DNA from: Cornus controversa
Taxonomy: Eukaryota; Streptophyta; Magnoliopsida; Cornales; Cornaceae
DNA: 64,000 nt
Reading direction: 5' to 3'
Assembly: GCA_026545225.1 (NCBI GenBank)
Contig: CM048849.1
Span: forward strand, 55,881,836-55,945,835
Part shown: piece after piece, positions 1-10,230 of the stretch
How the letters are laid out: each line of letters starts with the position of its first letter
Position numbering within the stretch: position 1 is the first letter of the stretch
Notes under the pieces: model-generated
The model's input: only the letters and a program-made list of their open reading frames with translations
What the model was told of the DNA's origin: nothing
Databases searched by the model: none
Program-made: the position numbers and the translations under genes

Positions 1-660
1 TCTTAAATTTTATTTATTTTTATTTTTATTTTTATTTTAATATACCAAAGATTTTCAAGCACATGCATTGCACGTGCTCTCACTCACTCTCTCACAAAGT
101 TTGGTTTCAAAATCTTCGTGTCCCACACTCTATCAATTACAGTGTTGTTGTATCATTGAAATTATTTGGAACAAAAAATTAGCAGTAAAAGAATTAATTG
201 GTTTTGTCAATGAATTTTATTTATCAATGGACGGTTTAAGAATTGTTAGAATATTGGTTTTTACTTTCTTATAGTTATCTTAGTTTCTTTGCATGTGATT
301 AATAGAAGATTTATTTGTTTTGATATATTTTATCTTTTTGATATAATATATACACATTATAATATAGATATATAAATACAATGTGCATTCTTGAAGTTTC
401 AAATTTAGATAGATTACGAAGTAGTTATGAAATTGATTGTTGAATAATGCTAAATTAAGAATAGTATAAGCACTATTATTATGTGTTTGTCGTTTGATTA
501 TTTAGAAATTTTTGTATATCTCTGTGTCAAAAACAATTTTTTTCTTTATACAGTGGGATAAAATATACACACATCACAGATATTCTAGTATATTTTTGAC
601 TTAATGTTCTTTTGGATGTTATTCATACAAATTATTGTAATACGATCCTACTTGATGTAG
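1..660. other. AT-rich intergenic DNA, no gene seen
   Basis: Very AT-rich sequence with short open frames only, none showing coding-like composition or splice continuity. I see no transposon ends here. Confidence 0.6.
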
Positions 661-665
661 GACCA

Positions 666-670
<5 letters not shown>

Positions 671-702
<32 letters not shown>

Positions 703-836
703 AAAATCTTAACGGATTAAGAAAAGCATGTTTTTGAAAATTAAAAAATAATTAGAGACTCAGGTGCATCTCGCGTCCATTTAAACTAGATATATATTCA
801 GCCGGAATCAACATGCATGCTTCATTTGCATTTAAA

Positions 837-894
<58 letters not shown>

Positions 895-960
895 GCTTCA
901 TTTGCATTTAAACTAGTATATATATATTCAGCCGGAATCAACTTGCATGGTTCATGTTAG
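671..960. repeat. (TA)n microsatellites flanked by a direct duplication
   Basis: Two TA tracts (about 671-699 and 839-891) lie here. A segment of about 45 bp containing TTCAGCCGGAATCAAC occurs at about 781-826 and again at about 911-955, with the long TA tract between the copies. This looks like a local duplication that captured or grew a microsatellite. No gene is present. Confidence 0.8.
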
Positions 961-1870
961 GCAGATCTAGCATTAGTAGGAGAGCTAGAGGCCTTATTCG
1001 TAGCTAGTTGGTTTATTTTCGGGATCAGACTCGCTGATTAAAAAGGTTATTCCTAGTTAGTTGCCCAGTGATTGAAAAGGTTTCCAAACATGTTGTGATC
1101 AGCAAAAAGCCAAAAATACATACATACTTTTGTTTTGGCAGGTAGATTACAAAAATTCTTCTTGAACAATTTTTCTTGGAATAAATATAAAAAATTGCTT
1201 ACTATCATTCAAAAAATAAAATTATTTACTTAACCAAAAACAAAAAATTACCACCATTTATTAAATTAAAATTTTGTAGTTAAACAAAAAAAAATGTGAT
1301 ATTCGCACTACCATTTTTTACATTTTCACCCCATTTTAAAAGAAATGATATTTCTAACCTTAAATTCAAAAGTGAATGAGTTATTTTTTTCAAATTACAC
1401 AACTATCATTTCTTATATCCCCTCTCCGTCTCTAATATTTAATGTTTTCATTATCTTTTAAGAGGATCCAAAAAAAAAAATTATCCAAAAAAGGATTCAA
1501 AAATAGATTTTTTATTGTTTGACACGACGCAAAAAATAGTCTTATGTTGAATAAATTATTTCTTTCACAGGACCAAAAAAAAACTATTATCTTTATTGAA
1601 TAAGTTATATATTTGTACAAGAATTGAAAAAAAAAAAAAACCAAAAAAAGATTATGTCTATAGGATCCAAAAACAAAAAAGTTCTGTTTTGGTGAGCCAA
1701 ACAAAAAAAATACTAAAGGAAGTAAAGAGAGTTAAAATTATAGTATAAAAGGTAATTATAGTATTATAAAATAAAGTATGATAGTATTAATGAATTTGGA
1801 AGTTTCTTCTCATTTTATTTATAAAAAAAAATGTTATTAAAGTGTATTGGTAAAAAAGTGATTGATATGG
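961..1870. other. Intergenic DNA with A-rich runs
   Basis: Many poly-A runs (for example around 1461-1480 and 1626-1640) and repeated CCAAAAAAA motifs. The minus-strand open frame across 1432-1704 is low complexity (Phe, Leu and Tyr from poly-A) and I do not regard it as a gene. Confidence 0.5.
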
Positions 1871-1874
1871 GATT

Positions 1875-1990
1875 TCTGTACACATGCATTTGAAAGGAGG
1901 TCCGATTGTGATAAAGTAAAGACTTTTAAACAAAGGTCAGATTGTGATGGAGTAAAAGGATACAGTTGTGGTAGAGTAAAAGGGTAAAGC
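1875..1990. repeat. Degenerate tandem repeat, unit about 30 bp (copy 1)
   Basis: Repeated phrases of the form GATTGTGATAGAGTAAAAG, each preceded by GAAAG(A/G)AAGTC-like sequence, occur about three times. The same unit is found at 4087-4300, followed in both places by related text containing CTACCTAACTAGCTTAGT-like sequence. The two loci are probably copies of one repeat family or parts of one older element. The function is unknown. Confidence 0.5.
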
Positions 1991-2094
1991 AGCAGGGGAC
2001 ATTATGTTACTTAGCAACAAGAGGATTAATCTACCTAGCTAGACTAGTGGGCTAGGGAAGTAAAGGGGCAGGAGTGATCAAGGAGCTTACACAT

Positions 2095-2490
2095 ACTCTA
2101 AAGATTGAAAAAGAATAAAGAAATAGAAAAATGATACTCCACTCGATATGTCAAATTTATTTGAGGTAAGATGTTACAAATTGACATATGAAAATTTGTC
2201 ATATCTATATATAAAGAACTCCACTCGATATGTCAAATTTATTAATACTTTATCTTTCAATTAAATAGCAAACAAAAATAAAATAATAATATGTGAGACC
2301 CATATATTAAAATAATAGAAGCAATTCATTTGGCATATCAAAAAGTTGTATATCAAATTTGACCGATATTATTCTATGCCAAATGACCACTAGGCATTTG
2401 ACTATTTAGTTGGAGAAAATTTGTATGTCAAAATTATTCATTCAATGTGCTAACTCAGAATTATCGATTTAAGTGAAGATGCTCTTTTAA
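2095..2490. mobile_element. Possible small TIR element (MITE) remnant
   Basis: CTCCACTCGATATGTCAAAT occurs twice (about 2137 and 2220). On the right, phrases such as GCATATCAAA, ATGCCAAATGACC and TTTGTATGTCAAAAT are loose inverted counterparts, and the segment ends near GATGCTC, a motif typical of one class of plant MITE ends. I could not define exact ends or a target duplication. Confidence 0.3.
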
Positions 2491-2499
2491 GTGTGTAAT

Positions 2500-3045
2500 T
2501 CGTTAATGTCATTATTTGCTATAGTTGAATTCTACAATAGATTACACTTGAACAAGAAGTTTTTCATTGTTTTTTCTTTTTCCGTTTTAATGCTTAAAAA
2601 TTTTCTTACTTTGTGGTATTTATTAAGATTTTAGAAGTATTTATTTTTCTTATGAAATGAAAAAAAAAAAAAAAAACTATAATTTATGCTCCCCAAAGTA
2701 ACGGCTAATATTTGTCATTTATTCTCCTATGTATAGTTCTTGGACTTGTTGTCTTGGCTTCAATTGGGAATCTGAGGTCGTGATTTTTCCTTGATTTGTC
2801 GTTCTCATGATTGTTTTTGTCACTAGTAGAAGATAACTTAGTATATTGTAGACATGTAGTTATCACCAAAGCTAAAATTTCAAAGAAGGATTAAAATGAA
2901 TTATTCATGCTCCTTAAGTTAAAGCTATTAGACATGACAATTTAGTTTATATTCTCATTACTTGTTCAATTGGTCAAAAGAAAAGACAAACAGTAACAAA
3001 CCCTTGGAGGCCGGCTATGAGTACGCTTGTGAATATATGTATATG
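2500..3045. other. AT-rich intergenic DNA, nothing recognised
   Basis: There is a poly-A run near 2659-2676. No coding frame, repeat pair or element end was found. Confidence 0.5.
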
Positions 3046-3379
3046 TGTTAGCTAAAAGTTTTCCATTTTTGAATATTTTCAGAACTTTTATTAGAAGTTT
3101 AAATGGATTCAAATTATTTTTGTTTTTGATATTTAGTAATTTTTAGTGATTAAAATTTAGAATTCAAATTTTTTTTTTTTTAGAGAAAGTTTCCGTTTGA
3201 CTTATATTTTACTTTTCTTATATATATCGTCACTTATAAAATTTTTAGAGAAAGGAATGCTACATAATATGACAATGAGGCCAGTCAAATTGCACTATTT
3301 ATGTGAGTGGAAGTTGACGTCATTATGACATCACATAAATTGAATGAGACTAGTAAAATTATGTATCACGACTCATGTA

Positions 3380-3870
3380 TGTATATATATACCTATGGTT
3401 AAGAGAAGAGGTGTTTGATAGACTTACTTGTAGCGCTAAGTTTTCAGTATTATAACTTTTGACTTTATTTTGGAATTTTATGTTTGATAGAATTTTTCTT
3501 TTTATGCTATTAGGTTTTTCTATTTAAGTTTCTATAGGATTAGATTTTCCATACTATATATATTCATATATATGCATGTATTGCAAGACATAATTATTCA
3601 TTGATTAATAATAATTTCAGAATTGTCTTTGCCTATTCTTTGTATATTCAAAATTTGTTTATTGTTTATTCGTAAACGATTCATAGCTTCCGTTCCTTAA
3701 GACCAAACCCATTGTAATGTCTAAATCCACATAGTTCATCAGGTGAAAGAACGAAAGCCCACAGACAGGGAGAGATCCTAAGAGAATTAGTTCCTATATT
3801 TAGCAACTCAGGATTGTGAAAGTAGGCCGATGACCACAAGACGGAGATTTTGGCTATTCATGTCATTTCT
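3380..3870 (+). pseudogene. Broken duplicate of the small ORF locus at 8.9-9.4 kb
   Basis: Sequence from about 3400 to 3785 resembles about 8890-9270: a run of TTTTGACTTTATTTTGG-type upstream sequence, then TTGTTTATTG, CATAGCTTCC and an ATG at about 3718 followed by TCTAAATCC and TCATCAGGTGAAAGA. In the 9.2-kb copy the frame stays open for 82 codons from the equivalent ATG. Here a TAG arrives after four codons, and similarity fades after about 3785. It is a duplicated and decayed copy. Confidence 0.55.
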
Positions 3871-3873
3871 TGG

Positions 3874-3878
<5 letters not shown>

Positions 3879-3908
<30 letters not shown>
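3879..3908. repeat. (TA)n microsatellite
   Basis: About 15 uninterrupted TA dinucleotides directly after the broken duplicate. Confidence 0.9.
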
Positions 3909-3913
<5 letters not shown>

Positions 3914-4086
3914 AATGAAAGCTTCTAACATGATAAGTTTGGATTCATTTTTTTTGGTGATCAACCTTTCAATGGCTTTTTTTAAAGAGAATATTAACTT
4001 TACAATAAGTTAATTAAGAATACAATTTAAAATATTTGGTGGGATGCTTGAATAATCTTCTGGAGTATTCATTTTTCATGACATAT

Positions 4087-4300
4087 ATATGAAAGAAGGT
4101 ACGGTTGTGACATATATAGTAAATGCATTTGAAAGAAAGTATTGTGTTAAATTACATATATGTAAGAGAAAGTTGATCGTGATAGAGCAAAGGTATTTGA
4201 AAGAAAGTCCGACTGTGAGTGAAAGTTGTGATAGAGTAAAAGCATTAATGGAGGAAATAAAGTCCAGTTGCGATAGAGTAAAACTAGGTATGTGAGAGAA
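4087..4300. repeat. Degenerate tandem repeat, unit about 30 bp (copy 2)
   Basis: At least five imperfect units built on GAAAGAAAGT..GATTGTGATAGAGTAAA(AG) cover this stretch. The unit length is a multiple of three in places, which keeps a 68-codon frame open across it; I regard that as a by-product. It matches the shorter array at 1875-1990. Confidence 0.55.
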
Positions 4301-4524
4301 GATCTGATTGGCATATGTGAGCGAATGTAAGATATATTATTAATAATGGTCTGTCATCTACTGTTAAAAGTGGTCTACCTAACTAGCTTAGTGCACTAGA
4401 CATCTAGTGATCAAAAGATTTACCATAATCGGCTACCATGGATAGTTCTAGAATGTTACAAAAGAATTATTTACACAATATACAATGCTTAGATTACTCT
4501 GGAGAGTTTTTATATAAAAATGAT

Positions 4525-5095
4525 TGTTGTGGACCCAATCAAATTACGATTGATTGATTGAGGTAATTGGACCGTCACGAGGCCTAAGATGAGTCCAACT
4601 CTGAAGCTTATCACGTGTCTCGCAGAGCCCAGTCCATCATAACTAATTACATGACATGGGCCGCTTCAGCTTCAGTACTCAAGATAAAACTAACCCCCAA
4701 CAAGCACATGCCTATCCCATGGCGGGCCATCATCATCACATCTCACCTCATGCTCCACAGGATAAGACCACCTACAAACAGATAAGGTCCAGAAGACAAG
4801 ATGATGATCAGAACCCACAAAACAAGGGAAAAAGGAAGAGGCCCATGGGACATCTAGGGGACAAGGATGACACAGACCCAACCAAAGGTTATAATATTGA
4901 GGTTTTGAAGAATAGTGAGATTCTTTATCGAATTAATCTGGATAAGAAGAGAAGGCATCTTCGGGAGGTCGTTTTCATACTTGTGATTTTGTTCTTGATC
5001 ATCAATCTGTCCTTTATCTTCGGGAGACAGTTTTCATACCTGTGATTTTGTTCTTGTCATCAATCTGTCGATTTATTTGTTATTTATTCGATCCC
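4525..5095 (+). mobile_element. Possible solo LTR
   Basis: The segment starts with TGTTGTGGACCCAATCAA, has higher GC than its flanks, a TATA-like stretch (TTATAATATTGAGG) about two thirds in, and a U5-like end rich in TTTGTTCTTG. A tandem duplication of about 58 bp (ATCTTCGGGAG...ATCAATCTGTC) lies at about 4957-5070. A 129-codon frame (4656-5045) runs through it but looks like fortuitous LTR sequence: His/Gln-rich start and hydrophobic duplicated end. There is no partner LTR or internal domain, so the call rests on appearance only. Confidence 0.3.
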
Positions 5096-5194
5096 ATAGT
5101 TGTTGGAGTTTTTGTCTTAGTTTCATTTGACTTCCTGATTTTTTGTTGATTTGAATTTATTATGATTGTTATAAATGCAAGATAACATTTAGAC

Positions 5195-5832
5195 TCCGTT
5201 TGAAAGAGATTCCTAATATCAAAAGGATTTTATTGATAAAACTTTCAAAAAGGAATTTTGTCAGAAAAACAATTAGTAAAAAAAGATGTTTGGCGAGTTC
5301 ATTTTTTAAATATAATTTAACTTTTAAATTATTTTTTCTTGATAATATTATCCCTTATCCTTGACAACGATTGTAACCCTTAGAAAACGCAAAATTCGCA
5401 ATGTAGGTGAAAATGATGGTAGTCGAAGGTAGTAGTGGAAGTGGCGGTGCCAATTAGGGTAGTGGTGGTGGTGGTAAAAGACAACGACAGAGGTGAAGGT
5501 GGCAGTAATAATGGTGGAAGGTGGTGTTGGTGGTGGAGGAGGTGAGGTGGTAGCGGTGGCAGTGGAGGTAACGGTGGTGGGGGGTAGCGATGGTGGTGGC
5601 AGTGGTGGAAATGGTTGGAGGAACGAAGAATCAAGAGATAATATAGCACAATCTTGTTAATATATAAAAAGTACTTGGACAAATTAGTAAAATAACAAAT
5701 TTATGTCAAAAGAAAATTTGGCTTCCTAAGAAAGGAGGTTATGAAATTATCAATTTTTTACTTCTCTAAAATAGACTTCCTAACCATTGACTTCTTCGAA
5801 AAGGCATTTACGTATGCGTAACCAAACGTCAC
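5195..5832. mobile_element. Putative hAT-type MITE with GGN-rich core
   Basis: The left end GACTCCGTTTGAAAG and the right end TAACCAAACGTCAC resemble the CCGTTTGG / CCAAACGG ends of small plant hAT elements. Flanking ACATTTA (left) and ACATTTTA (right) may be an 8-bp target duplication. The core (about 5400-5625) is a GGT/GGA/GGC trinucleotide-rich block that gives a Pro/His/Leu-rich fake frame on the minus strand. No transposase is present. Confidence 0.4.
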
Positions 5833-6142
5833 ATTTTAAAAAAAAAAATTACTTTTGATGTTTGAAAGAACTTTTTGAGATACAGTAATAAACTAACTCA
5901 TTGCCCTTCTCGTATATTGCCATATGTTTTTTCTACTTCAAAAGATATAAAGATTTTACTCATTTTTGCCTTTTTAATTTAACTATTATCATTCTCGTAT
6001 AACATCTATGTGATTGATTTGGTGATTTATACATTGTACATTTGTTGCAAATGAGCAATTGACAAAAGATTCCCCTGTTGAGCTTGAGGAGGGGTAGTTT
6101 TTGCATTTTGCTGCATCTAACAAGAAGTTATATTTAAATCAA

Positions 6143-7023
6143 GGATAAATTACAATCATCTCCCCTCTAGTCACCTAAAAACTCAAACGACTCCCTTCGA
6201 TTTTTGGAAATGTCATTTACCTCCCCTAAAACAAACCTATCAAAGCCATTAGATGACGATGTTAGCAATCTAAAAATTCGAAAAGCCCATATTGCCCTTC
6301 AAAATCCACCCAAATCTTCGAACTTTCTATCTTTGTCCAAAACCAAACCACACTGTCCCTTTGAATCTCTCTAAAATATCTCCACCCAAATCACCATTCT
6401 TTCTCTCATATATATACACATGTGTGATATATATATATACATATATATTTACAGTTTGATCCAAACGCAACTCCCAAATCTGTTGTTGAAAGTTACCATA
6501 GAAATATATAAACATGAATTTTTTAATCTAGAAACCCTAAAATTGTGATATCAAAATTGAAATTGAAATTGAAGATGGGCAAAGAAATGAGGCGACTGAA
6601 TATCAAAGCGGCGATGATGAAGACTAAATGCCAGAGTGAGATTTTGGATTACCGAACGTTGTTGATTTGACATTATTGTCTCAGCCATTGATTTCGTTGA
6701 AGCTGGCGTCGACATTTAGTATTATGCTGGATATTATAAGTCAAATCTACCTGAAATCATTCAACGACGATAGAGGCAGAGACACCTTGGTTGTGGAAAG
6801 AGATGAGATGGATCTGATGAGGGACGGTTGGATTAAAGGAAGTTGCGAAGCGCATGATGGTATTATATTATATTATATTAAATAGGTCTTTTGGTAAAAT
6901 CCAGTGGCCTGTTAACTGTTCATGACAGAAGTTTGTTTTAGGGGAGGTAAATGATATTTGAATAATTAAGGGGAGGTGTTTGAGTTTTTAGCTATCTAGA
7001 GGGGAGGTGAACATAATTTACCC
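6143..7023. mobile_element. Mutator-like element, 881 bp, with 9-bp TSD
   Basis: Left end GGATAAATTACAATCATCTC and the reverse complement of the right end GGGTAAATTATGTTCACCTC begin terminal inverted repeats of roughly 95 bp that share CTCCCCTCTAG, CTAAAAACTCAAAC and CATTTACCTCCCCTAAAACA. The element is bounded by a perfect 9-bp direct repeat TTAAATCAA (6134-6142 and 7024-7032), the size expected for Mutator. No transposase is present. The interior (about 6570-6880) is GC-richer, with fragmentary open frames, and could be captured gene sequence (Pack-MULE). Confidence 0.85.
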
Positions 7024-7319
7024 TTAAATCAATCTACCTCCACCTCTCAATCCTTCTGATGAAGATGTTGTTTCAACTCATACTCCTGTCACATTTCTAA
7101 ATTTATATGATCTGAAGAGTTGATTGTCTAAGTTGGATTGGTTGGATCACGAAAAAGTCAAACGAGCGGACTCACACAAATTTTCAAGACAGTTGCGACT
7201 AGTTTATTTTGATTCAAAAGAACCCCTTACTAATTAAAAAAAACCCAACTTGCAAAACTCACCCAAATTCTTTTGTTTAGAGCCTTGGAATTGTGTTTTC
7301 CCATTTTTGAATATTTTTA

Positions 7320-8706
7320 GGGAGCTGATATTCACGTTTCACAAATATCCTCTTTGTTTTGATAAATATAATGACTATCATGCCCTCTTAGTATTCTATT
7401 TTAATTAGAAAAGTTGTCTTTCTATGTGTTGATTTGTTCACTCTCTTTGTTTTTTTATTATTAAAAATTTTCTAACTTAACTCTATATTAGTGTTAATTT
7501 TTTTTTGAATCAAATATAAAAGAAATTGAGTTGCCTACTTACTGCTGGAGAAGAAATCGAACTAATAATAAGTTTTTATATTTCCTTTTATTTTCTTAAT
7601 TCAAAAACATTATTCTTTTGTTATCTTTCCTTGACTAATCATCTTGCCTTGGAACAACATAGGCTTGTACATTGACTTATAGGGGTACTGATCAGGGCTC
7701 AACAAAGTCTCCTGCCTTTGACGTAGATGTAGATGTAGACATAGATCAGAATCCGAATCCGAACAGCAGATCATCCTGTTGGCTACTTCCAATAACTCAA
7801 ATAGTGTAGAATGTATAAGAGGAACTAGAGTGAAATCCAGAAAGTTTATTCATTTGAGTGTGATAGGTTTTCTTTATGGCATTTCTTCCTAAAAGCAGCA
7901 TAGCACAAGCACCTATCTCAAGGAAAAAACTCACTTACTTAGGAAAGCTGCACAGGATGGGACTAATCGATTGATGATACGTCGGAGAGGATAACCTGGA
8001 CTTTGCTAACGAGGAGGGAGCTTCTCTTTTCAATTTCAATATCGTACCGGAGTCTGTGAGTCCCAAATTCAATTGATGTTAAAATAAAACATATAAATTT
8101 TAAACTTTTGGTTTTGATGTACTTAAGATCACTATGAATTTTGTTCTAAGAAGCAATATTCATCCATTCCAAAAGGTCAACCAAACAAGACATTGTGAAC
8201 ACAATAACATAAACCAGATTAAAAAATTCTAAAAATACCACAACATATAAGAAAAAAAAATAATTCTACTTAATCAAATCCATGATTCTCCGAAAAATCA
8301 CTTATTAGAACAATAACAGAGCACGTATTGTACGTAATTGCCAAAATGTACAAATAAAATAGACCACTATAGAAATTCATCCATCTTGAAAACGAAGAGA
8401 TACATAATAGAGTTTTTTTAATTTTTTATTAGTTTAATTTTTTTATAGTTTTTTTTTCTTCTCCCTGCAACTCAATTTTTTTTTCCCTAATTGATTCAAT
8501 ATTTTTTAATACTAAAATGAAGTTCAGCTTTAGGAGAAAGAGAGAGAATTTTCAGACAAAAAATAAATAGAGTGAACAAATCAACATATAGAAAGAAAGT
8601 TTTTTTAATTGAAATAGAATAATAAGAGGGCACTTTGGTCATTATATTTATCAAAATAAGGAATTGGAGTGCTAGAGTATATTTATGGAGCGCGAATATG
8701 AGTTCC
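7320..8706. mobile_element. Mutator-like element, about 1.39 kb, long TIRs
   Basis: Inverted arms of about 200 bp: 7321-7500 pairs with 8706-8500, sharing TTGATAAATATAATGA, TGCCCTCTTA, TTGATTTGTTCACTCT and adjacent text at roughly 75-80% identity. ATATTTTTA flanks both sides (7311-7319, 8707-8715) as a 9-bp target duplication, allowing a one-base indel in the arms; in AT-rich DNA this alone is moderate evidence. A 60-codon minus-strand frame in the interior (7610-7792) has coding-like composition and might be a captured exon. No transposase was seen. Confidence 0.7.
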
Positions 8707-9185
8707 ATATTTTTATTTTAGGTTCAAGATATTTTTAGAGAAAGTTTCCTTTTGAATTATTTTCTGCTGCTTTTGAATTAAATTAAATAATTTCTTATTT
8801 TAAAAATAAAAAATGTATGTGTGTGTGTATATATATATATATGCTTTTATTCCTTTAAATAATATCATATAAAAATAAAAAAGTAGAGAGGAGTTTGATA
8901 GGTTTCGTTTTAGGTTCTCTCTTTGGATTTATTTTTTCCATTTTTCCTTGTTTCCTTGTAGTGTTAGGTTTTTTCTATTATATATCTTTGACTTATTTTG
9001 GACTTTCCCTGTACAGATAGATTTTAGGTTTTCTCAATGATACTGTATGTTTTTGACATATTTTGGACTTTGATAGGTTTTCTTTATTATATGTGTACAT
9101 ATATGTGTGTGTAGATACAAAATTGTTTATTGTTCTCATTGGTGAAGTATTCATAACTTCCATTGTGTGTGAGCAAAGCAGTCAT

Positions 9186-9435
9186 AATGTGTAAATCCAG
9201 TGCAAGTAAATCATCAGGTGAAAGAGACGACAGGGCGCAGACGGAGAGAGGTGCCAAGAGAATAAGGAGAACCAGAGTGTCGTTCAGGGATGAAGTTGGG
9301 GGAGAGCTTGTTGAAGTTGTTGGGATTTCAGATGGTGCAGACGTAGAAACAGAACCAGCTGGTCCAGTGGGTGTCAAAGAAGGGACGAGTCTTGTTCGGA
9401 AATATGATTCATCTCTCCCAAAGGGTCCTTTCTGA
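9186..9435 (+). CDS. Small basic/acidic hypothetical protein with an RVSF motif
   Basis: An 82-codon frame, distinctly GC-richer than its surroundings, from the ATG at 9186; an in-frame ATG 24 bases upstream also exists. I prefer 9186 because the decayed duplicate at 3718 keeps this ATG and the following SKS..SSGE region. The product starts with a Ser/Lys-rich stretch, then Arg-rich KRIRRTRVSFRDE, then an acidic Glu/Val-rich region, and ends in LPKGPF. RVSF fits the RVxF consensus for docking to protein phosphatase 1, but that short motif occurs often by chance. I do not recognise the family. It could be a last exon, a captured fragment or a small gene. Confidence 0.35.
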
Positions 9436-10230
9436 AGGAAGGAATTAATTAGCTCCGTTCAATTTTAACTGGTTGAACAAACTCAATTATATATTGTGCT
9501 TAATTTGATCCATTCCCCTAGTATGATTTCATTCATTGAATTGTATATCATTTAGCAATCTATTTTATTTCATTCCATGTGTTGTCACTAACTTCAAAAG
9601 CCTCTTGTTACCCTACTTATATCATATACAATGAATGTACTGTTGGTCTGTAGTTTACACCATGCACAAAGTGGTTCTAATTGATATGCATGCATGTCCT
9701 CATTATGGATCCTAGCGCACCACATCAGGTGCATATTGGTGTTTTTGTTAGTTATCATCTGCTCCGAGGCCTCCTCTCTATTGCATATGCATGGCTTGTG
9801 TAGCTATAACAGAGGAGTTGAAGCCACTCCTGCAATGATGTTTTACTGTGAGAGCCTGCATTATCATTGAATAGACTTTTCAAAGCATGTAAAAATATAC
9901 AATTTCAAACACAAAGCACACTAGTTTTCTCATTGTGTACTATGAATGTGGCATCTTGCATATTAGTGGCATATATACCTTACTTCATCTTGATCACCAT
10001 TCTGTATTTGATTGTGCAAGTATGGGTTGAGATCTATGTTGGACATGAGATAGTCCTCTTCAGCTGTTTTTGAGTCGGATCTATTGGTTTAACTTCCAGA
10101 CACTATAACATGATTAGCATATTCATATTAGTTATTAAAATGGTATTGATGAAGTTGCATAAATTAAGCCCAGCGAAGTGATTTTCAGAAAATATAAATT
10201 TGATGGAACAGGAAAGAGAAACATGCTTAC
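9436..10230. other. Intergenic / downstream region of the bZIP gene
   Basis: Contains the unresolved 3' end of the minus-strand bZIP gene. I looked for a terminal exon with a splice acceptor in phase 0 and a plausible C-terminus. One candidate acceptor near 9845 (TTGCAG on the minus strand) opens a short frame, but nothing is recognisable in it. Confidence 0.4.

Noticed and set aside
4656..5045. 129-codon His/Gln-rich frame as a gene
   Set aside because: The last third is a tandemly duplicated hydrophobic stretch and the whole resembles LTR sequence; no homology recognised.
5380..5682. 100-codon Pro/His/Leu-rich minus-strand frame
   Set aside because: Produced by the GGN trinucleotide repeat core of a MITE-like element; low complexity.
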